Assembly (NCBI GenBank): GCA_051414845.1
Contig: CP183313.1
Location: 930,001-994,000 of the forward strand
Length of the DNA stretch: 64,000 nt
Direction of reading: 5' to 3'
DNA from: Simonsiella sp051414845
GTDB taxonomy: Bacteria > Pseudomonadota > Gammaproteobacteria > Burkholderiales > Neisseriaceae
In this document: positions 43,604 through 52,312 of the stretch, in pieces
How the letters are laid out: every line of letters begins with the position of its first letter
Numbering within the stretch: the stretch's first letter is position 1
The notes under the pieces: model-generated
The model's input: only the letters and a program-made list of their open reading frames with translations
The model's database searches: none
Told to the model about the DNA's origin: nothing
Program-made: the position numbers and the translations under genes

Positions 43604-43796
43604 ATGGCTTGTATTTAAAAAATCAAAGGCGCGCAGTATAACTAAGAATAGGGCGGCTGACTATTTTCAGGCTGCCTGAACATAATGAAAGCAACATTTT
43701 TTTGATATAAAACAGTATCTGCGATGTCTTTTTGCGCAAAAGTGATAAAAAATGCTTGCTTGATTCGGTAAAGTTTGATTTAATGCGCAGCTTATC

Positions 43797-43872
43797 GGCC
43801 AGATAGCTCAGTCGGTAGAGCAACGGATTGAAAATCCGTGTGTCGGCGGTTCGATCCCGCCTCTGGCCACCA
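43797..43872 (+). tRNA. tRNA-Phe (anticodon GAA)
   Basis: A 76-nt cloverleaf with acceptor stem GGCCAGA/TCTGGCC, the D-loop AGCTCAGTCGGTAGAG, anticodon loop TTGAAAA (anticodon GAA at 43830-43832), T-loop GGTTCGATCC and an encoded CCA end. An intrinsic terminator follows directly. Confidence 0.97.
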
Positions 43873-43879
43873 AATAACA

Positions 43880-43908
43880 CGCCCAAGTTTTTTCAACTTG
43901 GGCGTTTT
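43880..43908 (+). terminator. Terminator of tRNA-Phe
   Basis: CGCCCAAGTT, a 5-nt loop and AACTTGGGCG form a 10-bp stem followed by TTTT, 8 bp after the tRNA end. It contains no DUS, unlike most terminators here. Confidence 0.9.
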
Positions 43909-43925
43909 CATTTGAGATATTCAAA

Positions 43926-44345
43926 ATGAATCAGCAAGCTCAATTGATTGCTTTATTTTTCTCTGCGTTGACATCTGCCACGATTTTACCTGGCACTTCC
44001 GACGCGGCTTTGATGTGGCTGGTACATCATTTGCCAGAATTGAAACACAGCGCGTTTATTACAGCGACCTTGGGCAATAGTTTGGGCAGTTTGCTCAGCT
44101 ATGGCATGGGGCGTATGCTGCCTGAAAAAATGCAACAGCGTTTATCCGCGGCGGGTGTGCAAAACTTGCAGCGTTGGGGCGTGCCATTATTGCTGTTTAG
44201 CTGGGTGCCACTGGTGGGTGATGCGTTACCTTTGGCGGCGGGTTGGTTGCGTTTGTCGTTTTGGCGCAGCGCGTTGTTGATTACTTTAGGTAAGGCAGCG
44301 CGATATGCAGTTTTGATTTATTTGGTGCAAGTGTTGGCAAATTAA
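43926..44345 (+). CDS. YqaA-family (DedA-like) membrane protein
   Basis: A 139-residue small inner-membrane protein. It contains ALTSATILPGTSDAALMWLV, ATLGNSLGSLLSYGMGRMLP and LLFSWVPLVGDALPLAAGWLRLSFW, the pattern of YqaA proteins in the SNARE-associated/DedA superfamily. The function is unknown, but relatives move lipids or affect membrane potential. It begins 54 bp after tRNA-Phe and its terminator. Confidence 0.85.
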   Translation: MNQQAQLIALFFSALTSATILPGTSDAALMWLVHHLPELKHSAFITATLGNSLGSLLSYGMGRMLPEKMQQRLSAAGVQNLQRWGVPLLLFSWVPLVGDALPLAAGWLRLSFWRSALLITLGKAARYAVLIYLVQVLAN

Positions 44346-44469
44346 GGCTTTCAGGCTGCCTGAAAGCTGTTCTTTACATAACCTCACTATTTCCTTGCTT
44401 GCATTTTCTGGCTGCCTGAAAGATTTCAGCTATAATCTCGCGGTTATTCTATTTTTAGGGAGAATTTGT

Positions 44470-46527
44470 ATGCCACAATCAGAACGTTTTTTATGTCGTG
44501 AAATCAGTTTATTAGCCTTTAATCGCCGCGTTATGGCGCAGGCTGAAGATGAATCTTTGCCACTACTGGAGCGTTTGAAATTTTTGTGTATTGTGTCGTC
44601 CAATTTAGATGAATTTTTTGAAGTGCGCATGGCAAAAATGATGCGTGAAGCCCGTGCTAATCCGAATAAAGTGTTTGATTCAGGCTTAACCGCAGCAGAA
44701 ACGATTGCGCGCATGAGCGAAAAAGCGCAACGCTTGATTGCCGACCAATATCGTTTGCTCAACGATGTTTTGTTGCCTGAATTGGCAAAAGAAAACATCG
44801 TCTTTTTGCGCCGCAACGCTTGGACAGCCGAGCAACGCGATTGGATTGAAGAATTTTTCAAGCGTGAGTTACTGCCAATTTTAACGCCAATTGGTTTGGA
44901 CGTTTCACATCCATTCCCGCGTATTTCCAATAAAACCTTGAATTTTATTGTGGAATTGGAAGGAAAGGACGCGTTTGGACGAGAGTCGGATATGGCGGTG
45001 GTACAAGCACCACGCATTTTGCCACGTTTGATTAAGCTGCCTGAAGAAGTTTCCGATAGTAAAGATGCGTTTGTGTTTTTATCGTCGATTTTGCATGAAT
45101 TTGTGTATAAATTGTTCCGCGGCATGAAGGTTTTGGGTTGCCATCAATTCCGTTTAACGCGTGATAGCGATTTAACGGTGGAAGAGGACGATGCCGATAA
45201 TTTGCGTGCAGCAGTGCAAAGTGAGTTGCGCGACCGCGAATTTGGCGACGGCGTGCGCTTAGAAGTGGCACAAAATTGCCCTGAAGAAATGTATGAATTT
45301 TTAATGCGCAAATTCAAGTTGCAGCCATATCAATTGTATCGTGTAGATGGGCCAGTAAACTTGGTGCGCTTGATGTCGGTGCCTGATATGGTGGAACGTG
45401 ATGATTTAAAATTTGTGCCTTATCAATCATCTACACCCAAAAATATTGTAGAAGCCGAATCTTTATTGGACGAAATCGCCAAAAAAGATATTTTGTTGCA
45501 CCATCCTTATCAAGATTTTGAATCTGTGGTGCGCTTTATTCAGGAAGCGGCGCAAGACCCTGATGTGGTGGCGATTAAAATGACGATTTACCGCACAGGC
45601 AACAATTCGGCTTTGGGGCGTGCTTTATTGGCAGCAGCACAAGCGGGCAAACAAGTAACCGTGGTTGTAGAGTTGATGGCGCGTTTTGACGAAGCAAATA
45701 ATGTGCGCTGGGCAACGCAATTGGAAGACGCGGGCGCGCATGTGGTTTATGGCGTGTTTGGCTATAAAGTGCATGCAAAAATGGCGTTGGTTATCCGCCG
45801 CGAACAGGGCAGCCTGAAACATTATGCGCATTTGGGCACAGGCAATTATCATCAAGGCACTTCGCGTTTGTACACCGATTTGGGTTTATTTACCGCCGAC
45901 CAAGCCATTGCGCGTGATGTAAACTTCTTGTTTATGGAAATTACAGGCTTAGGTGCAGCTTCTAAACTGAAAAAAGTGTATCAAAGCCCGTTTACTTTAC
46001 ACAAAATGCTGATGGAATCCATCGCGCGTGAAGCGGAAAATGCACGCGCAGGCAAACCTGCACGCATTATGGCAAAAATGAATTCTTTGATTGAGCCTAC
46101 CATTATCGATGCCTTGTATGAAGCCAGCGCAGCGGGCGTGCAAATTGATTTGGTGGTGCGTGGTATGTGCGCGCTGCGTCCGCAAGTAACTGGTTTGTCA
46201 GACAATATTCGCGTGCGCTCCATTATCGGACGCTTGCTGGAACACTCGCGCGTATTTTATTTCTACAACGACAGTGCAGAAGATGTGTACATCGCCAGCG
46301 CGGACTGGATGGGGCGCAATTTTTTCAATCGCATTGAAACCTGTACGCCTGTACAAGACAGCAAACTCAAAGCGCGCGTGATTGAAGAAGCCTTAACCTT
46401 AGCCCTAGCCGACAACGAAAAAGCATGGCAAATGCACGGCGATGGCAAATACACTCGCGTTCAGGCTGCTCAAGTCGATGAAAGTATTGGTTTGCAACGC
46501 GTTTTGTTGGAAAAATACGCCAAATAA
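44470..46527 (+). CDS. ppk: Polyphosphate kinase 1
   Basis: A 685-residue enzyme that makes inorganic polyphosphate from ATP. It has the N-terminal LCREISLLAFNRRVMAQAEDESLPLLERLKFLCIVSSNLDEFFEVRM, the HPYQDFESVVRFI region, MTIYRTGNNSALGRAL, and the catalytic His in GYKVHAKMALVIRRE (autophosphorylated). The ADWMGRNFFNRIETCTPV C-terminal part follows. I chose the ATG at 44470 because AGGGAGAA precedes it; the longer frame would include a DUS. An inverted DUS pair follows the stop. Confidence 0.97.
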   Translation: MPQSERFLCREISLLAFNRRVMAQAEDESLPLLERLKFLCIVSSNLDEFFEVRMAKMMREARANPNKVFDSGLTAAETIARMSEKAQRLIADQYRLLNDVLLPELAKENIVFLRRNAWTAEQRDWIEEFFKRELLPILTPIGLDVSHPFPRISNKTLNFIVELEGKDAFGRESDMAVVQAPRILPRLIKLPEEVSDSKDAFVFLSSILHEFVYKLFRGMKVLGCHQFRLTRDSDLTVEEDDADNLRAAVQSELRDREFGDGVRLEVAQNCPEEMYEFLMRKFKLQPYQLYRVDGPVNLVRLMSVPDMVERDDLKFVPYQSSTPKNIVEAESLLDEIAKKDILLHHPYQDFESVVRFIQEAAQDPDVVAIKMTIYRTGNNSALGRALLAAAQAGKQVTVVVELMARFDEANNVRWATQLEDAGAHVVYGVFGYKVHAKMALVIRREQGSLKHYAHLGTGNYHQGTSRLYTDLGLFTADQAIARDVNFLFMEITGLGAASKLKKVYQSPFTLHKMLMESIAREAENARAGKPARIMAKMNSLIEPTIIDALYEASAAGVQIDLVVRGMCALRPQVTGLSDNIRVRSIIGRLLEHSRVFYFYNDSAEDVYIASADWMGRNFFNRIETCTPVQDSKLKARVIEEALTLALADNEKAWQMHGDGKYTRVQAAQVDESIGLQRVLLEKYAK

Positions 46528-46531
46528 TGGC

Positions 46532-46566
46532 TTTCAGGCAGCCTGAAATTTTCAGGCTGCCTGAAA
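46532..46566 (+). terminator. DUS pair after ppk
   Basis: TTTCAGGCAGCCTGAAA and TTTCAGGCTGCCTGAAA lie back to back. Each is self-complementary, and together they can form a longer stem before the Correia-like element. Confidence 0.55.
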
Positions 46567-46569
46567 ATT

Positions 46570-46676
46570 TATAGTGGGGTAAAATAATAAAGGTGCAAGG
46601 CAACAGCGACCGCCGTGTACATCTAGTACATAAGGGAGCTGGCAACGCAGCAGATTTTTTATTTTAATTCACTATA
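46570..46676 (+). repeat. Correia-like element
   Basis: A 107-bp element from TATAGTGGGGTAAAATAA to TTATTTTAATTCACTATA, with CAAGGCAACAGCGACCGCC and CATAAGGGAGCTGGCAACGC inside. It lies 29 bp before the nitroreductase start and probably shapes that gene's 5' region. Confidence 0.8.
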
Positions 46677-46705
46677 TTGAACACATCATTTAACAAGGGA
46701 AATCT

Positions 46706-47251
46706 ATGAATACGCTTGAACTTTTAACCACACGCCGTTCTACCAAAAATCTCGCCTCCCCCGCGCCCGACGAATTGCAATTGGACACGATTTTACAAGC
46801 CGCAACGCAAGTACCCGACCACGGCGATTTAAAACCCTTCCGTTTCGTTGCCATTCAAAGCGAAGCGGGCATGAACCATTTTCGTCAATTGCTTAAAGAT
46901 ACGGTAACTGAACTGAACTTCGGCGAAGAAGCCATGAAAAAAGCTGAACGTGTAGGCAATATGGCACCCATGGTTTTAGCCATTATCGCCAGCCCCAAAA
47001 GTGGCAAACCCGAATGGGAGCAAACACTGAGTGCAGGTTGTGCTGCCTATGCCGCCCAGCTTGCTGCCAAAGCGCAAGGCTTTGATAATGTCTGGATTAC
47101 GGGATTGTGGGTGAATTCGCCATTATTAAAAGTCGCCTTTAATTGTAGCGAACAAGAAAAAATCATCGGCTTGATTTTGATTGGCACGGCAACTTGCCAT
47201 TCAGATGAGCCGAAAAATAGTGATATTGAAGCGTTTACGACTTATTGGTAA
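46706..47251 (+). CDS. Nitroreductase, YdjA-like
   Basis: A 181-residue flavin-dependent nitroreductase. It begins LLTTRRSTKNLASPAPDELQLDTIL, then has the FMN-binding AATQVPDHGDLKPFRFVAI and the C-terminal QGFDNVWITGLWVNSPLLKVAF and IIGLILIGTA. It matches the minimal YdjA class. The substrate is unknown. The start follows AAGGGAAATCT. The gene precedes ppsR and may be co-transcribed with it only if the DUS pair between them is read through. Confidence 0.9.
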   Translation: MNTLELLTTRRSTKNLASPAPDELQLDTILQAATQVPDHGDLKPFRFVAIQSEAGMNHFRQLLKDTVTELNFGEEAMKKAERVGNMAPMVLAIIASPKSGKPEWEQTLSAGCAAYAAQLAAKAQGFDNVWITGLWVNSPLLKVAFNCSEQEKIIGLILIGTATCHSDEPKNSDIEAFTTYW

Positions 47252-47312
47252 ATGTTTCATAATAGAGGCAGCCTGAAATTTCAGGCAGCCTCTTATTTAT
47301 TTGGAGCAAATC

Positions 47313-48131
47313 ATGACCGCACAACGTCGCAACACCTTTTTCGTATCCGACCGCACAGGTATTTCCGCCGAAGGCATGGGTGAAGCCTTGCTCGAACAAT
47401 TCGACAACGTTCATTTCAAACGCGTTACCTATCCCTTTGTTGATAGCACAGATAAAGCCTTAGCACTGGTGCAAATCATCAACCGCGCCGCCGAAGAAAG
47501 CGAACATCGCCCCATCGTGTTTTCCAGTATTGCCAACAGTGAAATCTTAAACATTGTCAAAACTGGCAACGCCTTACACATCAGCTTTTTTGACGCATTT
47601 TTAGGCGAATTGGAACACGAACTGGGCGCAGTAGCACGCCACTCGGTTGTTTCGCGCGTACACAACATCGAAAGATACGACGCACGAATGGAAGCCGTGA
47701 ATTTTGCCCTAAACCACGACGATGGCGTCTCCGACAAAGACTTAAAAGAAGCCGACGTGATTTTGATGGGCGTATCACGCAGCGGCAAAACGCCCACTTG
47801 TCTCTATCTTGCCTTGCAATACGGCATTCGCGCGGCAAATTATCCGCTCACGCCCGACGATTTGGATACCACCGATTTACCGCGCATGGTCAAACCTTAT
47901 AAACACAAATTATTCGGCTTAACCATTCAACCCGAACGCCTACACGACATTCGTCAAGAACGTCGTCCCGATTCCACTTATTCAGCCTTGCAAACCTGTC
48001 GCAGCGAAGTCGCAGACGCACAAGCCATGTTCCGCCGCCACGCCATTGCGCATACAAATACCACACACAAATCGGTAGAAGAATTGGCGGTTTCGATTAT
48101 GCAAGAATGTGGTTTGAAAAGAAAATTTTGA
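47313..48131 (+). CDS. ppsR: Phosphoenolpyruvate synthase regulatory protein
   Basis: A 272-residue DUF299 bifunctional kinase/phosphotransferase that switches PEP synthase off and on. It has the N-terminal FFVSDRTGISAEGMGEALLEQF, and the P-loop VILMGVSRSGKTPTCLYLALQYG (about residue 150). ANYPLT and KLFGLTIQPERLHDIRQERR follow. The start at MTAQRRN is supported by TTGGAG 8 bp upstream. Its partner ppsA is not in the window. Confidence 0.95.
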   Translation: MTAQRRNTFFVSDRTGISAEGMGEALLEQFDNVHFKRVTYPFVDSTDKALALVQIINRAAEESEHRPIVFSSIANSEILNIVKTGNALHISFFDAFLGELEHELGAVARHSVVSRVHNIERYDARMEAVNFALNHDDGVSDKDLKEADVILMGVSRSGKTPTCLYLALQYGIRAANYPLTPDDLDTTDLPRMVKPYKHKLFGLTIQPERLHDIRQERRPDSTYSALQTCRSEVADAQAMFRRHAIAHTNTTHKSVEELAVSIMQECGLKRKF

Positions 48132-48154
48132 GTTTCAGGCTGTCTGAAATCTAA

Positions 48155-48239
48155 TGGAGAGCGGGCGGCTTGCCCGCATATTTGATTTCATTAAATATTT
48201 TTTAGATAGAAATATTTGGGAGCAAGTTGCTCCCACTAC
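48155..48239. repeat. REP/BIME-like pair of inverted hairpins
   Basis: It contains the hairpin GCGGGCGGCTTGCCCGC (near 48161) and, at 48217-48239, a GTAG-type hairpin on the minus strand (GTAG, stem TGGGAGCAA/TTGCTCCCA). They are separated by an AT-rich linker. The same pair arrangement, more decayed, occurs at 14755-14900. Confidence 0.6.
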
Positions 48240-48405
48240 ATTTTTCATTTCAGGCAGCCTGAAATAGTTTTTGCTGAAATTTTCTAAGTATAAAAAGGGC
48301 GAATAAATTATTCGCCCTTTTTATCTTTAAAATGACACTGAAAAATGGGCAGATATCCAATTTGCCCGAATATAAAAGTGTGTTCAGTAAATACGAGTTT
48401 AAAAC

Positions 48406-50880
48406 TTAACCCAACATGTCCGCCCGCGCCAACACCGTCCGCTTGCCATCTATTTCCGCAGGCGACACAATGCCTTGGTCTTCCAAATCTTGCATCAAGT
48501 TCGCCGCACGATTATAACCAATGCGCAAATGGCGTTGCAGAGATGAAATCGAGGCTTTGCGGCTGCTAATCACAAACTGCACTGCTTGGTCAAACAACTC
48601 ATCGCTGCTGCCTGAAAGCGCGTCGGGATTAATGAAACTATTGGTTTCACTCGCTGCCTCGCCTGTGAGCAAGCCGTCCACATAGTTCGGCTCGGCTTGC
48701 GCCTTGATAAACGACACCACTTCATGCACTTCATCATCGCTCACAAACGCGCCTTGCAAACGCGTTGGCTCGGCGTTGCCAGGCTGCAAGAACAGCAAAT
48801 CACCGTATTTGAGCAAATCTTCCGCGCCCATTTGGTCAAGAATGGTGCGGCTGTCAATGCGGCTTTGCACGGTAAACGCCATGCGCGTTGGTACATTGGC
48901 TTTAATCAAACCCGTGATGACATCCACGCTCGGACGTTGCGTCGCGATAATCATGTGAATGCCTGCCGCGCGCGCTTTTTGTGCCAAACGTGCGATTTGG
49001 GTTTCCACCGCTTTTTTCTCGGTCATCATCAAATCGGCTAATTCATCAATCACCACCACGATTTGCGGCAATTTCTCCAGCGGCTCGGGGTCATCGGGAT
49101 TTAAGCTAAATGGATTGGGAATTGGCTTTTCTGCATCTTTGGCTGCCTGAATTTTCTCATTGAAACTCGCCAGCGTGCGCACACCTTGATGCGCGAGCAG
49201 GCGGTAACGTTTTTCCATTTCGGTAACACACCAATTAAGCGCGTTGCCTGCTTCGCGCATATCGGTTACCACGGGGCAAAGCAAGTGTGGAATCCCTTCA
49301 TAAACAGAGAGTTCCAGCATTTTTGGGTCAATCATAATGAAGCGCACTTCATCAGGTTTTGCCTTGTATAGCATAGACAAAATCATCGCGTTCACACCCA
49401 CCGATTTGCCTGAACCCGTCATACCACCCACCAACAAATGTGGCATTTTCGCCAAATCGCCGACCACAGGTAGTCCCGCAATGTCTTTGCCAAGCGCAAC
49501 CGTCAATTTAGAAGCCGCTTGCGTGAACACATCGGCAGAAAAAATCTCCTGCAATAACACTTCTTGGCGAAAATCGTTGGGTACTTCAATGCCCATCGTA
49601 TTTTTGCCGACAATGGTTTCCACCACGCGCACAGATTGCGTTGCCATAGAGCGCGCCAAGTCCTTGCTTAAATTGACAATTTGACTGCCTTTCACACCTT
49701 TGGCAGGTTCAATTTCAAAACGCGTAATCACAGGCCCAGCCGTCGCGCTGACCACACTCACTTCAATGCCAAACTCCGCCAATTTCGCTTCAATTAAAGC
49801 CGCCGTTTCGCGCAATTGCGCTTGGTCGGCAGTTGGTTGATTGTCGTCTGGCGTTTTCAGGCAGCTTATATCAGGCAACTGATATTCGCCTTCGGTAACA
49901 ATCGGCTGCGCTTGTTGCGTGCGATTGCTTTTCATAGGCGGCGCGGCAACGGTTACTTGTATTTTGCGGTTGCTGTTGCTGCCCTTTGGTTTCGGTGTGG
50001 TAATCGGTACTGCAGCTGAAATAGGCAAAACTTCTACTTCTTCAATAAGTTGCGCGCTGTCGTTTTCAGGCTGCTTTGGTTTATCGTCGCCAAAAATCGC
50101 CTGATAAGTATTGCGCATCATGCGCTCCAAACCCATACCCAAACGTTCCAAAAAATCTAGCCACGAAATTTGTACCATCAAAGACAATGCCAATAAAGCA
50201 GCAATAAAAATAATCAACAAACCCAGCGTTGCACCTAATACATCACTCAAACCCGACGCAACAAAAGTGCCCATCCAACCACCTGCGCCCAAAGGCAAAC
50301 TATTTTTCAGCCAGCCTGAAAGCGCGTAAAACTCAATCACAGGACTACAAACCAGCATAATCAACAAACCTACGCCCGCTACTTTCGGGTTATAAGCCTG
50401 CATACCGCGTTCTGCAAACGGACGAAACTTGCGATACAAACCAAACACCATCGCCGCTACCATCCACCAAGCCGACAAGCCAAACAGATAATAAACCACG
50501 TCCGACAAATACGCGCCGAGCAAACCGCCCCAATTACCCACTTCGCCCAAAGCCGCAATACTACGTGACCAAGACGGATCAACCATCCGGAAACTAAACA
50601 GCGACACAGCAAAATAAATCGTCGCCACTACGCCAAACAACCATTTGGTATCGCCAATCAATTGACGACTATTATCCGAACGCGGCGTATGCGCCACCGT
50701 TTGTACTTTCGCCGCATACAGTTGCGCTGCCGTTTTTTTCGGTTTTGCAGGCGCAATATTTGGCTGCACAGCCGCTTGCTTGGCTTTCTTGCTTTTGCTC
50801 GCAGTTGCTTTTTTGCTAATCGGATTGGCTAATTTTGGACGCGCAGGTTTTTTCATCGCATCAACAATTTTCTTGGGCAT
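48406..50880 (-). CDS. ftsK: DNA translocase FtsK
   Basis: An 824-residue septal DNA motor that clears chromosome termini during division. It has a basic, Lys/Pro/Ala-rich N terminus and four membrane helices (roughly residues 75-240). A Pro/Gln-rich linker follows, then the motor domain with Walker A GGMTGSGKSVGVNAMILSMLYK, Walker B IVVVIDELADLMM, and IIATQRPSVDVITGLIKANVPTRMAF. The C-terminal winged-helix gamma domain is FVISSRKASISSLQRHLRIGYNRAANLMQDLE. The start MPKKIVD is chosen; upstream lies Correia DNA. Confidence 0.97.
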   Translation of the reverse strand: MPKKIVDAMKKPARPKLANPISKKATASKSKKAKQAAVQPNIAPAKPKKTAAQLYAAKVQTVAHTPRSDNSRQLIGDTKWLFGVVATIYFAVSLFSFRMVDPSWSRSIAALGEVGNWGGLLGAYLSDVVYYLFGLSAWWMVAAMVFGLYRKFRPFAERGMQAYNPKVAGVGLLIMLVCSPVIEFYALSGWLKNSLPLGAGGWMGTFVASGLSDVLGATLGLLIIFIAALLALSLMVQISWLDFLERLGMGLERMMRNTYQAIFGDDKPKQPENDSAQLIEEVEVLPISAAVPITTPKPKGSNSNRKIQVTVAAPPMKSNRTQQAQPIVTEGEYQLPDISCLKTPDDNQPTADQAQLRETAALIEAKLAEFGIEVSVVSATAGPVITRFEIEPAKGVKGSQIVNLSKDLARSMATQSVRVVETIVGKNTMGIEVPNDFRQEVLLQEIFSADVFTQAASKLTVALGKDIAGLPVVGDLAKMPHLLVGGMTGSGKSVGVNAMILSMLYKAKPDEVRFIMIDPKMLELSVYEGIPHLLCPVVTDMREAGNALNWCVTEMEKRYRLLAHQGVRTLASFNEKIQAAKDAEKPIPNPFSLNPDDPEPLEKLPQIVVVIDELADLMMTEKKAVETQIARLAQKARAAGIHMIIATQRPSVDVITGLIKANVPTRMAFTVQSRIDSRTILDQMGAEDLLKYGDLLFLQPGNAEPTRLQGAFVSDDEVHEVVSFIKAQAEPNYVDGLLTGEAASETNSFINPDALSGSSDELFDQAVQFVISSRKASISSLQRHLRIGYNRAANLMQDLEDQGIVSPAEIDGKRTVLARADMLG

Positions 50881-50944
50881 AACAGAATCAAAATAAATCG
50901 CGGAAAACCGCGCATTATATAGGCAAAATACAGATTTAGCATGG

Positions 50945-51051
50945 TATAGTGAATTCAATTTAAACCAATACCGCGTTGCTAGCTCCCTTATGTACTACTC
51001 GTACACAGCACGCGCCCTCGCCTTGTCTTGATTGAAATTGAGTCCACTATA
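50945..51051 (-). repeat. Correia-like element upstream of ftsK
   Basis: A 107-bp element in reverse orientation, from TATAGTGAATTCAATTTAA to TTGAAATTGAGTCCACTATA. The interior GCGTTGCTAGCTCCC and CGCCTTGTC are complementary to the copies at 27421 and 46570. It lies 64 bp upstream of the ftsK start and may carry its promoter. Confidence 0.85.
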
Positions 51052-51134
51052 AAAATTCAGTTTGAAACCTTTGCAAAACCTTTTAGCTACGCTGAACTTC
51101 GTTTCAGGCAGCCTTAAACAGAAAAACTGTCGTC

Positions 51135-51154
51135 ATTCCCGCGCAGGTGGGAAT
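51135..51154. repeat. dRS3-type repeat
   Basis: ATTCCC-GCGCAGGT-GGGAAT matches the dRS3 consensus. About 50 bp away a decayed inverted copy (ATTTCCGCCTACACGAGAAT) gives a larger imperfect hairpin. Confidence 0.75.
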
Positions 51155-51289
51155 CCATTTTTAACTCTAAGAAACAAAAGTTTGTGTAGCATAAAGTTGG
51201 ATTTCCGCCTACACGAGAATGACGAAATAGTCAGTTTTGTAAAAGTCTCAGTTTAACCATAGCAAATCAATCCGATATTCAGGCAGCCT

Positions 51290-51324
51290 GAAAAAAATCA
51301 GTCGGTCTCAAAGAGCCGACTGAT
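51290..51324 (-). terminator. Intrinsic terminator of fabI
   Basis: On the minus strand the stem ATCAGTCGG(C)TC / GA(G)CCGACTGAT with a short loop is followed by seven T. It does not use DUS arms. Confidence 0.85.
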
Positions 51325-51364
51325 TCAATAAGAGTTCACACAGCTTTTTCAGGCAGCCTGAACA

Positions 51365-52150
51365 TTATTCGCCATCATTCAAGGCATTAATGCTGTAACC
51401 GCCGTCCACATACGTAATCTCGCCCGTAATGCCCGAAGCCAAGTCAGACAACAAAAACGCTGCCGCATTGCCGACTTCTTCGGTGGTTACATTGCGGCGG
51501 ATAGGGTTTTGCGAGGCAACATGGCTCAATAACTTATTGAAATCAGCAATGCCAGCCGCCGCCAAGGTTTTAATCGGACCTGCGGAAATCGCGTTGCAGC
51601 GAATGCCCTCTTTGCCCAAGCAAGACGCGGTAAAGCGCACGCCCGCTTCCAAGCTGGCTTTTGCCATGCCCATCACGTTGTAATTCGGAATCGCACGCAC
51701 TGCGCCCAAATACGACAACGCCACGATAGAACCATTGCGACCTTGCATCATCGGACGCGCGGCTTTTGCCAACGCAGGTAAGCTGTATGCCGAAATTTCG
51801 TGCGCGGTATTGAAGGCTTCGCGCGAAATACTGTCCAAAAAGTCGCCGCTCAACGCTTCTTTGGGCGCAAAGGCAATCGCGTGTACTAAGCCGTCCAAGC
51901 CGTCCCAATGTTTGCCCAAATCTAAAAATACTTGATTGATTTCATCATCGCTGGCAACATCGCAATGAAACACCAATTCTGAACCAAATTCAGCCGCCAA
52001 TTTTTTCACGCGGTCTTCCAATTTATCTACCGCAAATGTGAATGCCAATTCCGCGCCTTGTTCATGACACGCTTTGGCGATACCGTAAGCAATGGAACGG
52101 TCAGAAATCATGCCTGTAATCAGGATTTTTTTGCCTTTTAAGAAAGCCAT
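51365..52150 (-). CDS. fabI: Enoyl-ACP reductase [NADH]
   Basis: A 261-residue short-chain dehydrogenase that performs the last step of each fatty-acid elongation cycle. It has the N-terminal KKILITGMISDRSIAYGIAKACHEQGAELAF (FabI-type nucleotide loop), LVHAIAFAPKEALSGDF, and the catalytic YNVMGMAKASLE (Tyr-x6-Lys). Also present are GIRCNAISAGPIKTLAA and the C-terminal GEITYVDGGYSIN. Length is normal. It is the FabI type targeted by triclosan. Confidence 0.98.
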   Translation of the reverse strand: MAFLKGKKILITGMISDRSIAYGIAKACHEQGAELAFTFAVDKLEDRVKKLAAEFGSELVFHCDVASDDEINQVFLDLGKHWDGLDGLVHAIAFAPKEALSGDFLDSISREAFNTAHEISAYSLPALAKAARPMMQGRNGSIVALSYLGAVRAIPNYNVMGMAKASLEAGVRFTASCLGKEGIRCNAISAGPIKTLAAAGIADFNKLLSHVASQNPIRRNVTTEEVGNAAAFLLSDLASGITGEITYVDGGYSINALNDGE

Positions 52151-52312
52151 TTGTATTCCTTAATATTAATTCTTTAAAAAACGGGCTAATAAAAACGCGG
52201 CATTATAGCCGATTTCGCATTTTCAGGCTGCCTGAAAACGGCTTTTTTGTGCTAAATCAATGTGGCGCAGTTTTTCATGTTTGTGAAATCATTATTTTCA
52301 GGCTGCCTGAAA

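Larger units (their letters stand above)
50881..51364. other. 484-bp repeat-rich region between fabI and ftsK
   Basis: From ftsK outward it holds a Correia-like element (50945-51051), the 16-mer GAAACCTTTGCAAAAC (51064), a DUS, a dRS3-type 20-mer (51135-51154) and a decayed inverted partner of it (near 51201). The fabI terminator (51290-51324) and another DUS follow. A small frame at 51062-51256 is made only of these repeats and is not a gene. Confidence 0.65.

Noticed and set aside
51062..51256. 64-residue plus-strand open frame
   Set aside because: It consists of the 16-mer, DUS and dRS3 repeats; no independent coding evidence.
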